A DNA stretch of 64,000 bases from Oceanicaulis sp. BBD 1991-10. Its GTDB lineage: Bacteria > Pseudomonadota > Alphaproteobacteria > Caulobacterales > Maricaulaceae. Of this stretch, positions 1-9,109 are shown in pieces (within the stretch, counting starts at the first letter, position 1; every line of letters begins with the position of its first letter). The translations under genes and the position numbers were made by a program. The notes below the pieces were generated by a model, which saw only the letters and a program-made list of their open reading frames with translations, made no database searches and had not been told where the DNA came from. Where the stretch lies: positions 62,001 to 126,000 of the forward strand of contig LYSW01000005.1 of the NCBI GenBank assembly GCA_001657295.1. Reading direction: 5' to 3'.

Positions 1-1
1 C

Positions 2-589
2 GTGCACGCGCTGGGGCAGGTCGCCCATCTTGATCTCGTCAAGGATTTGCCCGCCGACACGGTGCGCGATGCGCTCAATCACCATCTCAAGCCTGAACCG
101 ATCGCGGTGCTGGAGGCGGAAGCGGCCGCGGCGGCGTTCCACGCCCGCTTCAGCGCCACCCGGCGCGGCTATATCTACCGCATCATCGCGCGCCGGGCGC
201 CGCTGACCCTCGACAAAGGCAAGGCCTGGCGCGTGCCGAAGGCGCTGGATGCGGACGCCATGCACGCCGCCGCCCAGCATCTGGTCGGCACGCACGATTT
301 CACCACCTTCCGCGACGCCCAATGTCAGGCGGACAGTCCAGTTAAATCTCTCGATTTCATCGATATTTCCGCGCGCGGCCGGGGCGAGTTGGAGGTCGCG
401 GTTGAAGCGATCAGCTTCCTCCATCGCCAGGTGCGCTCCATTGTCGGCTCGCTCGTCGAAGTCGGTCTGGGCAAATGGTCGCCCGCCGATTTCAAGGCCG
501 CGCTCGAAGCGGCCGACCGTCGCCGGTGCGGCCCCGTCGCGCCGCCGGACGGGCTCTATCTTCATTTCGTACGCTATGGGCGCGACTGA
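2..589 (+). CDS. truA: tRNA pseudouridine synthase A, 3' part
   Basis: Converts uridines 38-40 of the tRNA anticodon stem to pseudouridine. The reading frame is open from the first base, and its first visible residues ([12 protein letters not shown]) match the stretch just after the conserved RTDAG motif. The catalytic Asp therefore lies just outside the window and the true start is upstream. The C-terminal domain is complete: a HDFTTFR segment, an [17 protein letters not shown] segment near residues 140-155 and the terminal [10 protein letters not shown] typical of TruA. Stops at 589, 45 bp before the next gene on the same strand. In many alphaproteobacteria truA follows fmt/def, but that cannot be seen here. 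Confidence 0.95.
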   Translation: MHALGQVAHLDLVKDLPADTVRDALNHHLKPEPIAVLEAEAAAAAFHARFSATRRGYIYRIIARRAPLTLDKGKAWRVPKALDADAMHAAAQHLVGTHDFTTFRDAQCQADSPVKSLDFIDISARGRGELEVAVEAISFLHRQVRSIVGSLVEVGLGKWSPADFKAALEAADRRRCGPVAPPDGLYLHFVRYGRD

Positions 590-634
590 GGCTTTGGATT
601 TGGCTTTTTTGCGTAATCGGTTAGAGGAGCGGCT

Positions 635-1222
635 ATGAAATATGATTCTGTTTGTGTGTATTGCGGCTCCAATTTCGGCGGCGACGAGGCCTATGCCGAG
701 GCCGCTCGCGACATGGGCCGCACGCTGGCCCAGCGGGGCCTGCGCCTGGTCTATGGCGGCGGTCAGGTGGGCCTGATGGGCGTGGTTGCGGACGCCTGCA
801 TCGACGCCGGCGGGGAGGTGACGGGCGTGATCCCGGACTTTCTCCACCACAAGGAGATCGCCCATCCGCGCGTGCAGGACATGCATATCGTCACCTCCAT
901 GCACGAGCGGAAGCTGATGATGGCCGATCATTCCGACGCCTTCATCGCCATGCCCGGCGGGCTGGGCACGCTGGAAGAGCTGTTTGAAGTCTGGACCTGG
1001 TCCCAGCTGGGCCGGCACAAAAAGCCGGTCGCCGTCCTGAATGTGAACGGCTATTGGGACAGAATGCTCGAATTTCTCGATCACATGCAGGGTGAAGGCT
1101 TTGTCGAAGGCCGCCATCGCGAGATGCTGCTGTCCGGCGCCACTCCTGCCAACGTGCTGGATTCGCTGACGGATTATGAGTTCCCCGGCATGATCGCCAG
1201 CCTGGAGCGGGCGCAGACCTGA
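635..1222 (+). CDS. LOG-family nucleotide phosphoribohydrolase (TIGR00730 type)
   Basis: A 195-residue Rossmann-fold protein of the LOG ('lonely guy') family, which cleaves nucleoside 5'-monophosphates to base plus ribose 5-phosphate. Some members release cytokinins, others act as general nucleotide hydrolases. The N-terminal VCVYCGSNFGG and YGGGQVGLMG segments form the nucleotide site. The family signature PGGLGTLEELFEVWTWSQLG sits at about residues 107-126 and includes the catalytic Glu. The ATG is preceded by a good ribosome site (agaggagc). It lies 45 bp after truA and may be co-transcribed. Whether the substrate is a cytokinin precursor or ordinary AMP cannot be told from sequence. Confidence 0.88.
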   Translation: MKYDSVCVYCGSNFGGDEAYAEAARDMGRTLAQRGLRLVYGGGQVGLMGVVADACIDAGGEVTGVIPDFLHHKEIAHPRVQDMHIVTSMHERKLMMADHSDAFIAMPGGLGTLEELFEVWTWSQLGRHKKPVAVLNVNGYWDRMLEFLDHMQGEGFVEGRHREMLLSGATPANVLDSLTDYEFPGMIASLERAQT

Positions 1223-1489
1223 AACGCGCCCTCAGGCGTCCGCACGTCGGCGCTCTTCAACGCGGAGTGATCGGGAATTGCGGAAAAATTCCCGCCTTCG
1301 GCGCCGACCAAGATCGCATCCCCAGCGCCGGCGCGAGGTGTAAGGCCGAACCGACGCCCCGTTCCCATCAGACCTGCCTGACGCCCCCGTCGGTCCAATC
1401 CGCCCATTCGCCGGCGCCAGGCCCGGGCGATTGCGTCGCCATGCCGCTTGCCCTTCCCAAACCTCCCGCCTCCGCGCTACTCACACGCC

Positions 1490-2563
1490 ATGAGCATTCA
1501 GAACGCCAAACTCGATCAGGTGATTGATCGTTTCGACCAGGTCGAGGCGCGCCTCGGCGCGGCCGCCGACGCGGACGAGATCGTCGCGCTGTCCAAGGAG
1601 CATGCCGAGCTCAAGACCGTTGCGGACAAGGCCCGCGAGCTGAAGACGGCGCGCGCCGACTTAGAGGACGCCGAAGCGATCATCGCGGATGGATCGGACC
1701 CCGACATGGTCGCCCTGGCCCAGGAGGAGCAGAGCGATCTTAAAGGCCGCGTGCCGACGTTGGAGCGTGAGCTTCAACTCCTGCTTCTGCCCAAGGACAA
1801 GGACGATGAAGCCTCCATCATGCTGGAGATTCGCGCCGGCACGGGCGGCGATGAAGCGGCGCTGTTCGCCGGCGATCTGTTCCGCATGTATGAGCGCTTC
1901 GCCTCCAAAAAGGGGTGGACGGTCTCGGTGGTCGAAGCCAGCGAAGCGGAAGTCGGCGGCTTTAAGGAAATTGTCGCCAATGTCTCCGGCAAGGGCGTTT
2001 TCGGCCAGATGAAGTTTGAATCCGGCGTGCACCGGGTCCAGCGGGTGCCGGTCACCGAGAGCGGCGGGCGCATTCACACCTCCGCGGCGACCGTGGCGGT
2101 GCTGCCGGAGCCGGAAAATGTCGATATCGAAATCCGGGACGAAGATATCCGCGTGGACACGATGCGGGCTTCCGGCGCGGGCGGGCAGCACGTCAACAAG
2201 ACCGAATCGGCGGTGCGCATGACCCACCTGCCCACCGGCATCATGGTCGTCAGCTCGGAAAAGTCCCAGCACCAGAACCGGGCGATCGCGATGCAGGTGC
2301 TCAAGGCCCGGCTCTATGAAAAAGAGCGCGCGGAGAAGGACGCCGCGCGGGCGGCGGAACGCAAGGGCCAGGTCGGCTCCGGCGACCGGTCCGAACGCAT
2401 CCGAACCTATAATTTCCCTCAGGGCCGGGTGAGCGACCACCGCATCAATCTCACCCTCTACAAGCTCGATGAGATCCTCGCCGGCGAAGCTCTCGACGAG
2501 GTGGTCGAGGCGCTGCTGGCCGAAGACCAGGCCGCCAAGCTCGCCGCCCTGGAGGAGACCTAG
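1490..2563 (+). CDS. prfA: Peptide chain release factor 1
   Basis: Recognises UAA and UAG in the ribosomal A site and triggers peptide release. From the ATG at 1490 the protein has 357 residues, normal for RF1. It has the N-terminal coiled region, the RF1-type tripeptide PVT at about residues 187-189 (RF2 would have SPF), the catalytic GGQ at about 231-233 in [10 protein letters not shown], and the C-terminal [12 protein letters not shown] segment. The frame is open 42 bp further upstream but that stretch does not resemble RF1, so the ATG giving [10 protein letters not shown] is preferred. prmC, whose product methylates the GGQ glutamine, starts 4 bp after the stop, so the two form an operon. 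Confidence 0.97.
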   Translation: MSIQNAKLDQVIDRFDQVEARLGAAADADEIVALSKEHAELKTVADKARELKTARADLEDAEAIIADGSDPDMVALAQEEQSDLKGRVPTLERELQLLLLPKDKDDEASIMLEIRAGTGGDEAALFAGDLFRMYERFASKKGWTVSVVEASEAEVGGFKEIVANVSGKGVFGQMKFESGVHRVQRVPVTESGGRIHTSAATVAVLPEPENVDIEIRDEDIRVDTMRASGAGGQHVNKTESAVRMTHLPTGIMVVSSEKSQHQNRAIAMQVLKARLYEKERAEKDAARAAERKGQVGSGDRSERIRTYNFPQGRVSDHRINLTLYKLDEILAGEALDEVVEALLAEDQAAKLAALEET

Positions 2564-2567
2564 CCGC

Positions 2568-3425
2568 GTGACCCGCGCCGAAGCGTTGCGTGCGGCGGTC
2601 CGCCGCCTGAAAGCCGCCGGCGTCGGGGAGGCTTCCGAGGACGCCAGGCGGCTGCTCGGCCATGCCGCCGGATTGAGCCCGGCCGCCCTGATCGCCGCGA
2701 TGCCCGCGCCTCAGCCGTCGGAAGAAGCCGCCGCCTTTCAGGCCTTGATAGAGCGGCGCGCCGCGCGCGAACCCTTGTCCCACATCCTCGGGCGCGTCGC
2801 GTTCTGGACCCTGGACCTGGCGGTCACGCCGGACGTGCTGACCCCGCGGGCCGATACGGAAACGCTCGTCGAGACGGCGCTGGCCGGAATCGCCGACCGG
2901 ACCGCGCCGCTGCGAATCCTCGACATCGGAACCGGGTCGGGCGCCATCGCGCTGGCTTTGTTGAGCGAATTGCCCGCCGCACGCGCGGTGGCGACTGATC
3001 TGTCGGATGCGGCCTTGCGCATTGCGCGCGGCAACGCCGAAGCCTGCGGTCTGGCTCAGCGCTTCCAGACGGCGAAGACGCGCTGGGCGGACGGCGTCGA
3101 CGGCCCCTTCGACCGGGTGATCTCCAATCCGCCCTATATCGCAAGCGCGGTGATCGAGACCCTGGAGCCGGAAGTGAAGGATTACGAGCCGCGCCTGGCG
3201 CTGGATGGCGGTTCGGACGGGCTGGCGCCCTACGCCCATCTCATGGCCGAAGCGCAAAGGCTTTTGGCGCCCGGCGGCGCCGCTCTGTTCGAGATCGGGT
3301 ATGACCAGGGCGAGGCTGTCACCCAGCTGGCGCAGGCGCTGGGCGCGGCGACGCGCCTGGTGCACGACCTGGCCGGCCGCGACCGCGTCGTCGTCGCCGA
3401 ATTCGGCGAAGCAGGCCCTGCGTGA
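2568..3425 (+). CDS. prmC: Release factor glutamine N5-methyltransferase
   Basis: Methylates the glutamine of the GGQ motif in RF1/RF2 using S-adenosylmethionine. The 285-residue protein has an N-terminal helical domain, the SAM-binding loop LDIGTGSGAIA at about 118-128 and the substrate-glutamine motif NPPY at about 187-190, all diagnostic of PrmC/HemK. The start is a GTG at 2568, four bases after the prfA stop codon. Earlier in-frame codons lie inside prfA, so the short gap and family length fix this start. Translational coupling to prfA is likely. Confidence 0.95.
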   Translation: MTRAEALRAAVRRLKAAGVGEASEDARRLLGHAAGLSPAALIAAMPAPQPSEEAAAFQALIERRAAREPLSHILGRVAFWTLDLAVTPDVLTPRADTETLVETALAGIADRTAPLRILDIGTGSGAIALALLSELPAARAVATDLSDAALRIARGNAEACGLAQRFQTAKTRWADGVDGPFDRVISNPPYIASAVIETLEPEVKDYEPRLALDGGSDGLAPYAHLMAEAQRLLAPGGAALFEIGYDQGEAVTQLAQALGAATRLVHDLAGRDRVVVAEFGEAGPA

Positions 3426-3681
3426 AAAAAGGCTTGGAATAACGCGGCGGAACCGGCTAGTTTCCCCGAGACAGGATTGCGGCGCAGGCCGGGACAGGGG
3501 CTGCCCCGGGGTTATTCAGCCGCCGCACCTGACGAACTGGCCCTAACCTTGTCGAATCTGCTCTCGGTGATCCGAAGGCCGTATTCGATGCGCGGCGCAG
3601 GTGCGCAGCTCGCCACGGCGCCGCACGACGATGGACCGAGCGATTTTCGCCAACTGCCAAAGATAACATCAGGTTTCGTAC

Positions 3682-4317
3682 ATGAAGCGGCAACGCGGAC
3701 GCGGGCGTAAGCCCGGCAACAACAATAACCGGAATTTCGAGAGCAACGGCCCGGACGTGAAAATCCGCGGCAATGCGGCTCATATCTATGACAAATACCT
3801 GCAGCTGGCGCGCGACGCCTCCTCCTCCGGCGACCGGGTCATGGCGGAGAATTACTTCCAGCACGCCGAGCACTATCTGCGCATCGTCCAGGCCAACCAG
3901 GCCAAGCGCGAAGAGCAGGAAGCCGAGGACGCCCGCAATCAGGCGCGCCGGCAGGAGCAGGCGGAGCGCGGCGAAGACGGCGCTCAGCCTGACTCAGGCG
4001 AGGCTTCATCTGACGGCGAGTCGCGCAGCCGCAATCGCCGGGGCCGCGGCCGCCGGCGCGAAGGGGACGTCCAGCCCGAGGCCGGTGATCCGCTGCAGGT
4101 CGTTGACCCCGAAGCCGACGGCGAAGCGGAGGCTGACACGCGGCGCGGCCGCGGACGCCGCCGCCGCGCCGAGGCGGCTGATGACGCAGAGGGCGGCGAC
4201 GCCAAGCCGCGGCGGCGCGCGCGCCGGGCCGCGGACCCTGACGCCGAAGCCGCGCTGCAGAGTGTTGACGAGGACGGCGAGGCGCCGCGGTCTGAAGAAG
4301 ACGGCGCGGCGGCTTAG
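3682..4317 (+). CDS. DUF4167 domain protein, basic/acidic low-complexity tail
   Basis: A 211-residue protein. Residues 1-75 match the DUF4167 family found across alphaproteobacteria: a basic Arg/Lys/Asn start (RGRGRKPGNNNN), then a conserved core containing IRGNAAHIYDKYLQLARD and AENYFQHAEHYLRI. The rest is low-complexity, alternating Arg-rich RRGRGRRR and Glu/Asp stretches, probably disordered and suited to RNA or nucleic-acid binding. Its molecular role is not established. It stands alone with 256 bp of non-coding DNA in front and a strong terminator behind, so it is probably monocistronic. Confidence 0.85.
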   Translation: MKRQRGRGRKPGNNNNRNFESNGPDVKIRGNAAHIYDKYLQLARDASSSGDRVMAENYFQHAEHYLRIVQANQAKREEQEAEDARNQARRQEQAERGEDGAQPDSGEASSDGESRSRNRRGRGRRREGDVQPEAGDPLQVVDPEADGEAEADTRRGRGRRRRAEAADDAEGGDAKPRRRARRAADPDAEAALQSVDEDGEAPRSEEDGAAA

Positions 4318-4339
4318 CCGGGCTTTTGTGCATGAGGTG

Positions 4340-4369
4340 AAAAGGCGTGTCCGTCGGATGCGCCTTTTT
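4340..4369 (+). terminator. Rho-independent terminator after the DUF4167 gene
   Basis: An 8-bp stem (aaaaggcg / cgcctttt) with a 13-base loop runs into five T's, 22 bp after the stop codon. Confidence 0.8.
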
Positions 4370-4583
4370 CTTTGGCCGATGCGGCCGTTCCTCTTCGCTT
4401 GAAAAAAAAGCGGGGACGGCCCGGCGAGGCGATCGCCCGCAATGACGCGGCCGGTCGAGCCGTTCAATCAGCACCCGGTGCGCTTCTTGTCTGATGTGCG
4501 CCTTCCAGACGGGGAGGACCGCCTCAGGGCTGATCAGCCCGGCCTGCGTGTCCAAAAATCCTGTTCGCGGATCGCTTGACGGC

Positions 4584-5222
4584 CTACCAGCGCGCCTGCA
4601 AGCCGATGCCGAGATAATGCTCGTCTTCTTCCCAGTCCTGGGCGCCGAGGCTGAACTGGCGATTTTCGCGCACATATCCGATCGACGCATAGGCGTTGTC
4701 GTTAAGCGCGAAGGCGACCCCGAGATGGGCGTCGCCGATCGTGGTTTCCGCCGCGATCGGCGCGACGGTGAATTCGCGCAGGCCCGCCGGCGCGACGGCA
4801 TAGCTTTCGCGCCCGGCGCCGCCGACCACCCACCAGCGGGTCTCGCCGCTGTCCAGCGGCGCGGCCGTGATCTCCAGCCCCACCGCCTGTCCGGCCCAGG
4901 CCGGCCCGGACACTGAGCTGGCGCGCGGCGAAACCCTCACGCCCGGCGGCGGGGTGAGAGGGGCGGTGACCGGCGAAGTGGTGTTGAAGCGCGTGGTCTG
5001 ACCTTCGCCGCTCATCACCTGAGCGGCGACGGCGCGCGAGGGCTCGGAGAGGTCAAGCTCAGCGAAATCGCTGCTGTCTATCCTGATGTCCGGCGCGTCC
5101 ATGGGCGGCGGCGCATAAAGGCTGCGCACCGACGAGTTCGCTCCGGGCACGAAGGCGGCGAACATGGCTGTCCCCGCGATCAGCGCCGCCAGCGAAATCT
5201 CAAGCTTTCTTGTCCCCGTCAT
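4584..5222 (-). CDS. Exported envelope protein with LpxR-like C-terminal barrel strands
   Basis: A 212-residue protein read from the ATG at 5222. It has an N-terminal hydrophobic segment (LAALIAGTAMFAAF) suited to export, a Pro/Ser/Thr-rich middle and a C-terminal part of alternating strands ending in an aromatic residue, as outer-membrane barrels do. Its last ~85 residues share spaced motifs with the protein at 23461-24399: a WW pair before a GA-R segment, GDA-LGVA, SIGYVRE and QDWEEDE. That second protein resembles the LpxR (DUF2219) lipid A deacylase family. Function is unassigned. An upstream ATG at 5252 is possible but its ribosome site is no better. A perfect TTAA-N7-TTAA CtrA box lies about 40 bp upstream. 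Confidence 0.7.
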   Translation of the reverse strand: MTGTRKLEISLAALIAGTAMFAAFVPGANSSVRSLYAPPPMDAPDIRIDSSDFAELDLSEPSRAVAAQVMSGEGQTTRFNTTSPVTAPLTPPPGVRVSPRASSVSGPAWAGQAVGLEITAAPLDSGETRWWVVGGAGRESYAVAPAGLREFTVAPIAAETTIGDAHLGVAFALNDNAYASIGYVRENRQFSLGAQDWEEDEHYLGIGLQARW

Positions 5223-5261
5223 AGCCGTCGCCTGTGTCGGGCCCCTCCCCATTCACAGCTA

Positions 5262-5276
5262 TTAAGGGTCAGTTAA
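5262..5276 (-). promoter_or_regulatory. CtrA binding box (TTAA-N7-TTAA)
   Basis: On the minus strand the site reads TTAACTGACCCTTAA, the full CtrA consensus including the C after the first half site. It lies 40 bp upstream of the ATG at 5222 of the envelope gene. CtrA itself is encoded 4 kb away in this window. Confidence 0.6.
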
Positions 5277-5365
5277 TGTGCAAACTCAAGGCGAAATCCG
5301 CCGGACGGGCGAGTTTGCCGCGCCCGGTGTGAGGAGAAACTTGTCGCCGATTCAGCGTGTTATGG

Positions 5366-5785
5366 TTAATGCGCCGCGCGCCGCAGCCGCCCGGCGACCT
5401 CATCCATTTCCGCCTGCTCGGCGGCCCGGACCGAATCCTGGATCCGCGCGAGCCGGCGTTCTTCGAGGAGCTCGTACTTCTTAAGCTCGGCGAACGCTTC
5501 CTCCAGACGCGTGCGCAACATGTCGGCTTGCGCGCCGACATCATCGAGAGAGGCGCGCAGCTTTTCCTTGCGCTGGATCACCGAGCGGGCGTAGCTGCCA
5601 TAGGCCAGATAGCCGTCCTTGTCCTCGGCGGCGACCGCCTGTTCTTCCGGCACGCTCTGTTCCAGTCGTGCGATCTGGCCGCCGATCGAGGCGCGGGCGC
5701 GCTCGATTTCGGCCATCTGCTTTTGCAGTTCTTCAACCTTGAACCGGGCCAGCCGGATCAATGGTGCATGGGATCTATTCGCCAT
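5366..5785 (-). CDS. fliJ: Flagellar export protein FliJ
   Basis: A 139-residue, highly charged, almost wholly helical protein with the heptad spacing of a coiled coil (segments such as [18 protein letters not shown] and [30 protein letters not shown]). Size and pattern match FliJ, the stalk/chaperone-escort subunit that links the FliI ATPase ring to the flagellar export gate. FliJ is poorly conserved in sequence, so the call rests mainly on position. It overlaps the 3' end of fliI by 11 bp in the same operon, which is the standard fliI-fliJ order. Confidence 0.85.
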   Translation of the reverse strand: MANRSHAPLIRLARFKVEELQKQMAEIERARASIGGQIARLEQSVPEEQAVAAEDKDGYLAYGSYARSVIQRKEKLRASLDDVGAQADMLRTRLEEAFAELKKYELLEERRLARIQDSVRAAEQAEMDEVAGRLRRAAH

Positions 5786-7115
5786 GATCTAACCCCTTTT
5801 CTCCACCCAAAATCCCGGCCAGGGCGGCGAAGCTCTGCTCGATCGAGCCGGCTTCATCTTTTGCCTGTCCGAGAAAGTCTTCCAGCGGTTCGTTGACCGC
5901 AATCGCCCGGTCCACTTCCGGGTTCGTCCCCTGGGCGTAGGCGCCCAGTCGGATCAATTCCTCCATGTCGGCGTAGGTCGACAGGAGTTTGCGCGCCTGC
6001 ACGGCCAGAGGCGCCTCTTCGGGCGCATAAACCTCCGGCGCGGTGCGCGATATCGATTTGAGAACGTCAATCGCCGGGAAGCGTCCGCGCTCGGCGATCG
6101 CCCGGCTCATCACCACATGGCCGTCAAGAATGCCGCGCACGGCGTCGGCGATGGGTTCGTTATGATCGTCGCCGTCCACCAATACGGTGAATAATCCGGT
6201 GATCGAACCGGATCCTTCCGGTCCCGGACCCGCGCGCTCCAGCAGCGCCGGCAACTCGGCGAAGACCGACGGGGTATAGCCCCTGGTGGTCGGCGGTTCG
6301 CCGGCGGCCAGCCCGATTTCGCGCTGCGCCAGGGCGAAGCGCGTCACCGAATCCATCAGACAAAGAACATTCAGTCCCTGGTCGCGGAAATACTCCGCCA
6401 CGGTCAGGGTGGCGTAGGCGGCGCGCCGGCGTGCCAGGGCCGGCGCATCGCTGGTCTCGGTGATGACGACGGCGCGCGCCCGGCCGTCCGGGCCCAGCGT
6501 GTCTTCGACGAATTCGCGGGCTTCGCGGCCGCGTTCGCCGATCAGGCCGATGACGATGACGTCCGCATCCGCGCCGCGCGCCAGCATCGACATCAGCACG
6601 GACTTGCCGACGCCGGAGCCCGCAAAGATGCCGAGCCGCTGGCCGCGGCGCATGGGCGCGAAAACATTGAGCGCTTTCACGCCCAGATCCAGGCGTTCGC
6701 CGAGCCGCTGGCGGGCATGGGCGCAGGGCGGCCGCCCCTTGAGACGATAGGGCTGCTCGCCGTCGGGCAGGGCGCCTTGGCCGTCGCGCGGGCGGCCGAA
6801 ACTGTCGATCACCCGGCCCAGCCAGGCCGGGCTGGGGCGCATCACGGCGCCGTCAGGATCAATGACGGCGCGTGCGCCGGGGCCGATGCCGGTCAGATCG
6901 CCATAGGCCATCAGGAGCGCCGTGTCGCCGCGGAAGCCGACGATCTCCAGATCGGAAGAGTCTCCGGTGGCCGCCGATTCAATACGTGCGCGGGCGCCCA
7001 GGGATAAAGCGGATTTGGGGCCTTCTGCTTCGACAAGCAGGCCGTTGACGGCGCTGATGCGCCCTGAATAGCCAAGGGTCGGCGTCGCCGCGACCCGTTC
7101 TATCAGCCTGTCCAC
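5775..7115 (-). CDS. fliI: Flagellum-specific ATPase FliI
   Basis: The 446-residue ATPase of the flagellar type III export apparatus, acting as a hexamer on the cytoplasmic face of the basal body. It has an F1-beta-like N-terminal barrel, the Walker A motif AGSGVGKS at about residues 165-172, the [17 protein letters not shown] segment, a Walker B-like [14 protein letters not shown], and the [18 protein letters not shown] segment diagnostic of FliI/YscN ATPases. The start is a GTG at 7115 with gggaa six bases upstream; the nearby ATG is out of frame. fliJ follows with an 11-bp overlap. No consensus CtrA box was found in the upstream gap. Confidence 0.96.
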   Translation of the reverse strand: MDRLIERVAATPTLGYSGRISAVNGLLVEAEGPKSALSLGARARIESAATGDSSDLEIVGFRGDTALLMAYGDLTGIGPGARAVIDPDGAVMRPSPAWLGRVIDSFGRPRDGQGALPDGEQPYRLKGRPPCAHARQRLGERLDLGVKALNVFAPMRRGQRLGIFAGSGVGKSVLMSMLARGADADVIVIGLIGERGREAREFVEDTLGPDGRARAVVITETSDAPALARRRAAYATLTVAEYFRDQGLNVLCLMDSVTRFALAQREIGLAAGEPPTTRGYTPSVFAELPALLERAGPGPEGSGSITGLFTVLVDGDDHNEPIADAVRGILDGHVVMSRAIAERGRFPAIDVLKSISRTAPEVYAPEEAPLAVQARKLLSTYADMEELIRLGAYAQGTNPEVDRAIAVNEPLEDFLGQAKDEAGSIEQSFAALAGILGGEKGLDHGE

Positions 7116-7469
7116 CGCATTTCCCGCGTGATTGCAGCGCCTTTTACGCCGAGGAACCTGCTTTTAACCCCAACGCGGTTTCAACGGCGTAAACGCGGCG
7201 GCACACGGCTCCTTTCAAATTATTACGGAGAAATCACCGCTTGGCGGTGGTAATTGGCCTCCCAATCGTTAAATTCCACGCTCCACTGCGCGGTGCGAGA
7301 ATTCGCCGGATCGCGCATCGGGATGTCGCCGATAGCCTGCAATCTATGCGGGCGCCCTTGACGTCCTGAGGGGTGACCGCAAGCGGCTTCGCCGCCTGGC
7401 GCTGCCTTATGCAATTGAATATTTGGCGCTTTTGCCGCCGCCGACAGGTTCGGACGACGAGGATGACCT
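7116..7469. other. Divergent intergenic region, fliI / KamA-like gene
   Basis: 354 bp between two divergent starts. It must hold both promoters. I see isolated TTAA half sites (near 7165 and 7269) but no TTAA-N7-TTAA box, and no RNA structure or convincing small gene. A gagg ribosome site precedes the ATG at 7470. Confidence 0.5.
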
Positions 7470-8915
7470 ATGCCGTTTGATGACAAGTCTGCCCCGATTG
7501 CGGTTTCGCGTCCGAAAAAGAAGGCGCAGTTGCGCCAACACAAAGACAACCTGTACGGGCAGATTTCGGAGACGAAGTTTAACCGCTACGTGGTCCATGA
7601 CATCGCGCGCTACCGCACATATGTGCAGGAGGGCGGCGCGGCCGTCTATTCACAGGCCGAGCTCGACGAATTGGAGGCGGCGGGCGTGTCCGACCGCCTG
7701 CCGCCGCGCGCGACCGGCTATTATCTCGATCTTGCAAAGCGTTCGCGCGCGGTTCGCAACCTGATCAAGGCGCGCCCGGAAGAGATGGAAGATCTGTCCG
7801 GCGAGGCCGACCCGTCCAATCAGCTGCGCTATTCTCCGATCCCGGGCCTGCTTCACAAATATGAGCTCTGCCTGATCTACGTGGTGCGCACCTGCTCCAG
7901 CTGGTGCCGGTATTGCTACCGCTCCGACTTCCTGACCGGAAAGACTGAGAAGGACACCGCGTCGATCCACGAGATCACCGATTACATCACCAGTCATAAC
8001 GCCAAGGTCGCCTCCGGCGAGATCACCGGCAAGCCGAAGATCCGCGAGGCGCTGTTGTCGGGCGGCGATCCGATGGTGCTGTCGAACCGCAACCTGTTCG
8101 ACTACCTTAATGCGCTCGCCGACGCCGGCCTCGAGGTGATCCGCATCGGGACCAAGGAGATGGCCTTCTTCCCCGAGCGCTTCGACGACAATTTCTTCGA
8201 GATGCTCGACCTGTTCCATGAACTTCACCCGCACGTGCTGGTGGCCCTCATGGTGCATTTCACGCATCCGGACGAATTCCTTCGCGTCACCGAAGACGGC
8301 GAGTGGGTGCGTGACGAGCATGGCCGGTTCCTGCGCAACCCCCTGGTGGAGCGCGCGGCGCAGCGCCTGCGCTCGCGGCCGTTCGTGACTCTCGAGAACC
8401 AGACCCCGATCATCGATCAGGTTAATGACGACGCGACCGTGCTGCGCGTGATGCAGCAGGAGCTCAAGCGCATGGGCGTGAATAATCACTATTTCTTCCA
8501 ATGCCGCGAGATTGAAGGCTATCGCGCTTTCGCCGTGCCGGTGGAGAAGGCCTGGGCGCTGCATGCCGAGAGCCAGCACGGCCTGTCCGGGATCGAGCGC
8601 TCGCGCTTTGCGCTGTCGACCGAAGCCGGAAAGATGGAGCTGGTCAGCGTGATCGAGGGCGATGACCGTCTGGCCAAGATCGGCGGTCCGCTCGGCGAAG
8701 CTCTGGCCGACGGCCTGGCGATATTCCGGCTGCATCGCACCCCTCACGAGACGCGCCAGAGCGATCTCGTGATCGCGCGCCGCAACCCGGAGGCGCTGTG
8801 GATTTCCGGCTATGAGGACCGCATCCTCTATGACGGCCGGCGTGAAGAATCCGGGGATAAGTTCGGCGCCCTGCTCGCGGCGCTGGGTCCGGCTCTGCTG
8901 GACGCCGCAGAATAA
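7470..8915 (+). CDS. KamA-family radical SAM/PLP aminomutase-like protein, substrate uncertain
   Basis: 481 residues. The radical SAM cluster motif CxxxCxxC is at C142, C146 and C149 (CSSWCRYC), followed by SGGDPM at about 197-202 and RIGTKEMAFFPERF, as in lysine 2,3-aminomutase (KamA). The PLP-lysine region is present as STEAGK (K388) in place of the family's DAPGGGGK. Both aspartates that hold the lysine side-chain amine in KamA appear replaced: QCD becomes QCR (R346), and the Asp seven residues before the PLP lysine is Ala. Glutamate 2,3-aminomutase also replaces these two positions, so the substrate is unlikely to be lysine. The N-terminal ~90 residues and the overall length exceed the ~415 of classical KamA. 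It stands alone between fliI and ctrA. Confidence 0.85.
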   Translation: MPFDDKSAPIAVSRPKKKAQLRQHKDNLYGQISETKFNRYVVHDIARYRTYVQEGGAAVYSQAELDELEAAGVSDRLPPRATGYYLDLAKRSRAVRNLIKARPEEMEDLSGEADPSNQLRYSPIPGLLHKYELCLIYVVRTCSSWCRYCYRSDFLTGKTEKDTASIHEITDYITSHNAKVASGEITGKPKIREALLSGGDPMVLSNRNLFDYLNALADAGLEVIRIGTKEMAFFPERFDDNFFEMLDLFHELHPHVLVALMVHFTHPDEFLRVTEDGEWVRDEHGRFLRNPLVERAAQRLRSRPFVTLENQTPIIDQVNDDATVLRVMQQELKRMGVNNHYFFQCREIEGYRAFAVPVEKAWALHAESQHGLSGIERSRFALSTEAGKMELVSVIEGDDRLAKIGGPLGEALADGLAIFRLHRTPHETRQSDLVIARRNPEALWISGYEDRILYDGRREESGDKFGALLAALGPALLDAAE

Positions 8916-8970
8916 TCACCAGGCCAAGCGCTTGAGATTATTGCAGGCGCTGCAATTGCAGGCCCGCACG

Positions 8971-9080
8971 GACTCGATTCCACCTCGTGAGTCAAACTCT
9001 CGTTAACCCCCCGGTAGGGAATGTCGCCACACAGTGCGAATAAGGTTAACGCTGAGTGCGTCGGACGGAACGGGTGATTC
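8971..9080 (+). promoter_or_regulatory. ctrA promoter region with four GANTC sites
   Basis: GANTC (the CcrM methylation target) occurs at 8971-8975, 8976-8980, 8989-8993 and 9076-9080, with TTAA half sites at 9003-9006 and 9046-9049. Four sites in 110 bp is far above chance. It matches the established picture that ctrA transcription in Caulobacter responds to GANTC methylation state and GcrA. No full TTAA-N7-TTAA box is present. Confidence 0.6.
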
Positions 9081-9109
9081 GTCCCGAACGCCGCTAGAAG
9101 GGGGAACCG

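Noticed and set aside
1267-1527. Small plus-strand frame between the LOG gene and prfA
   Set aside because: It ends inside prfA in another frame, has no ribosome site and no recognisable motif.
7223-7598. Minus-strand frames upstream of the KamA-like gene
   Set aside because: They overlap the KamA start and the intergenic region, with no family match or ribosome site.
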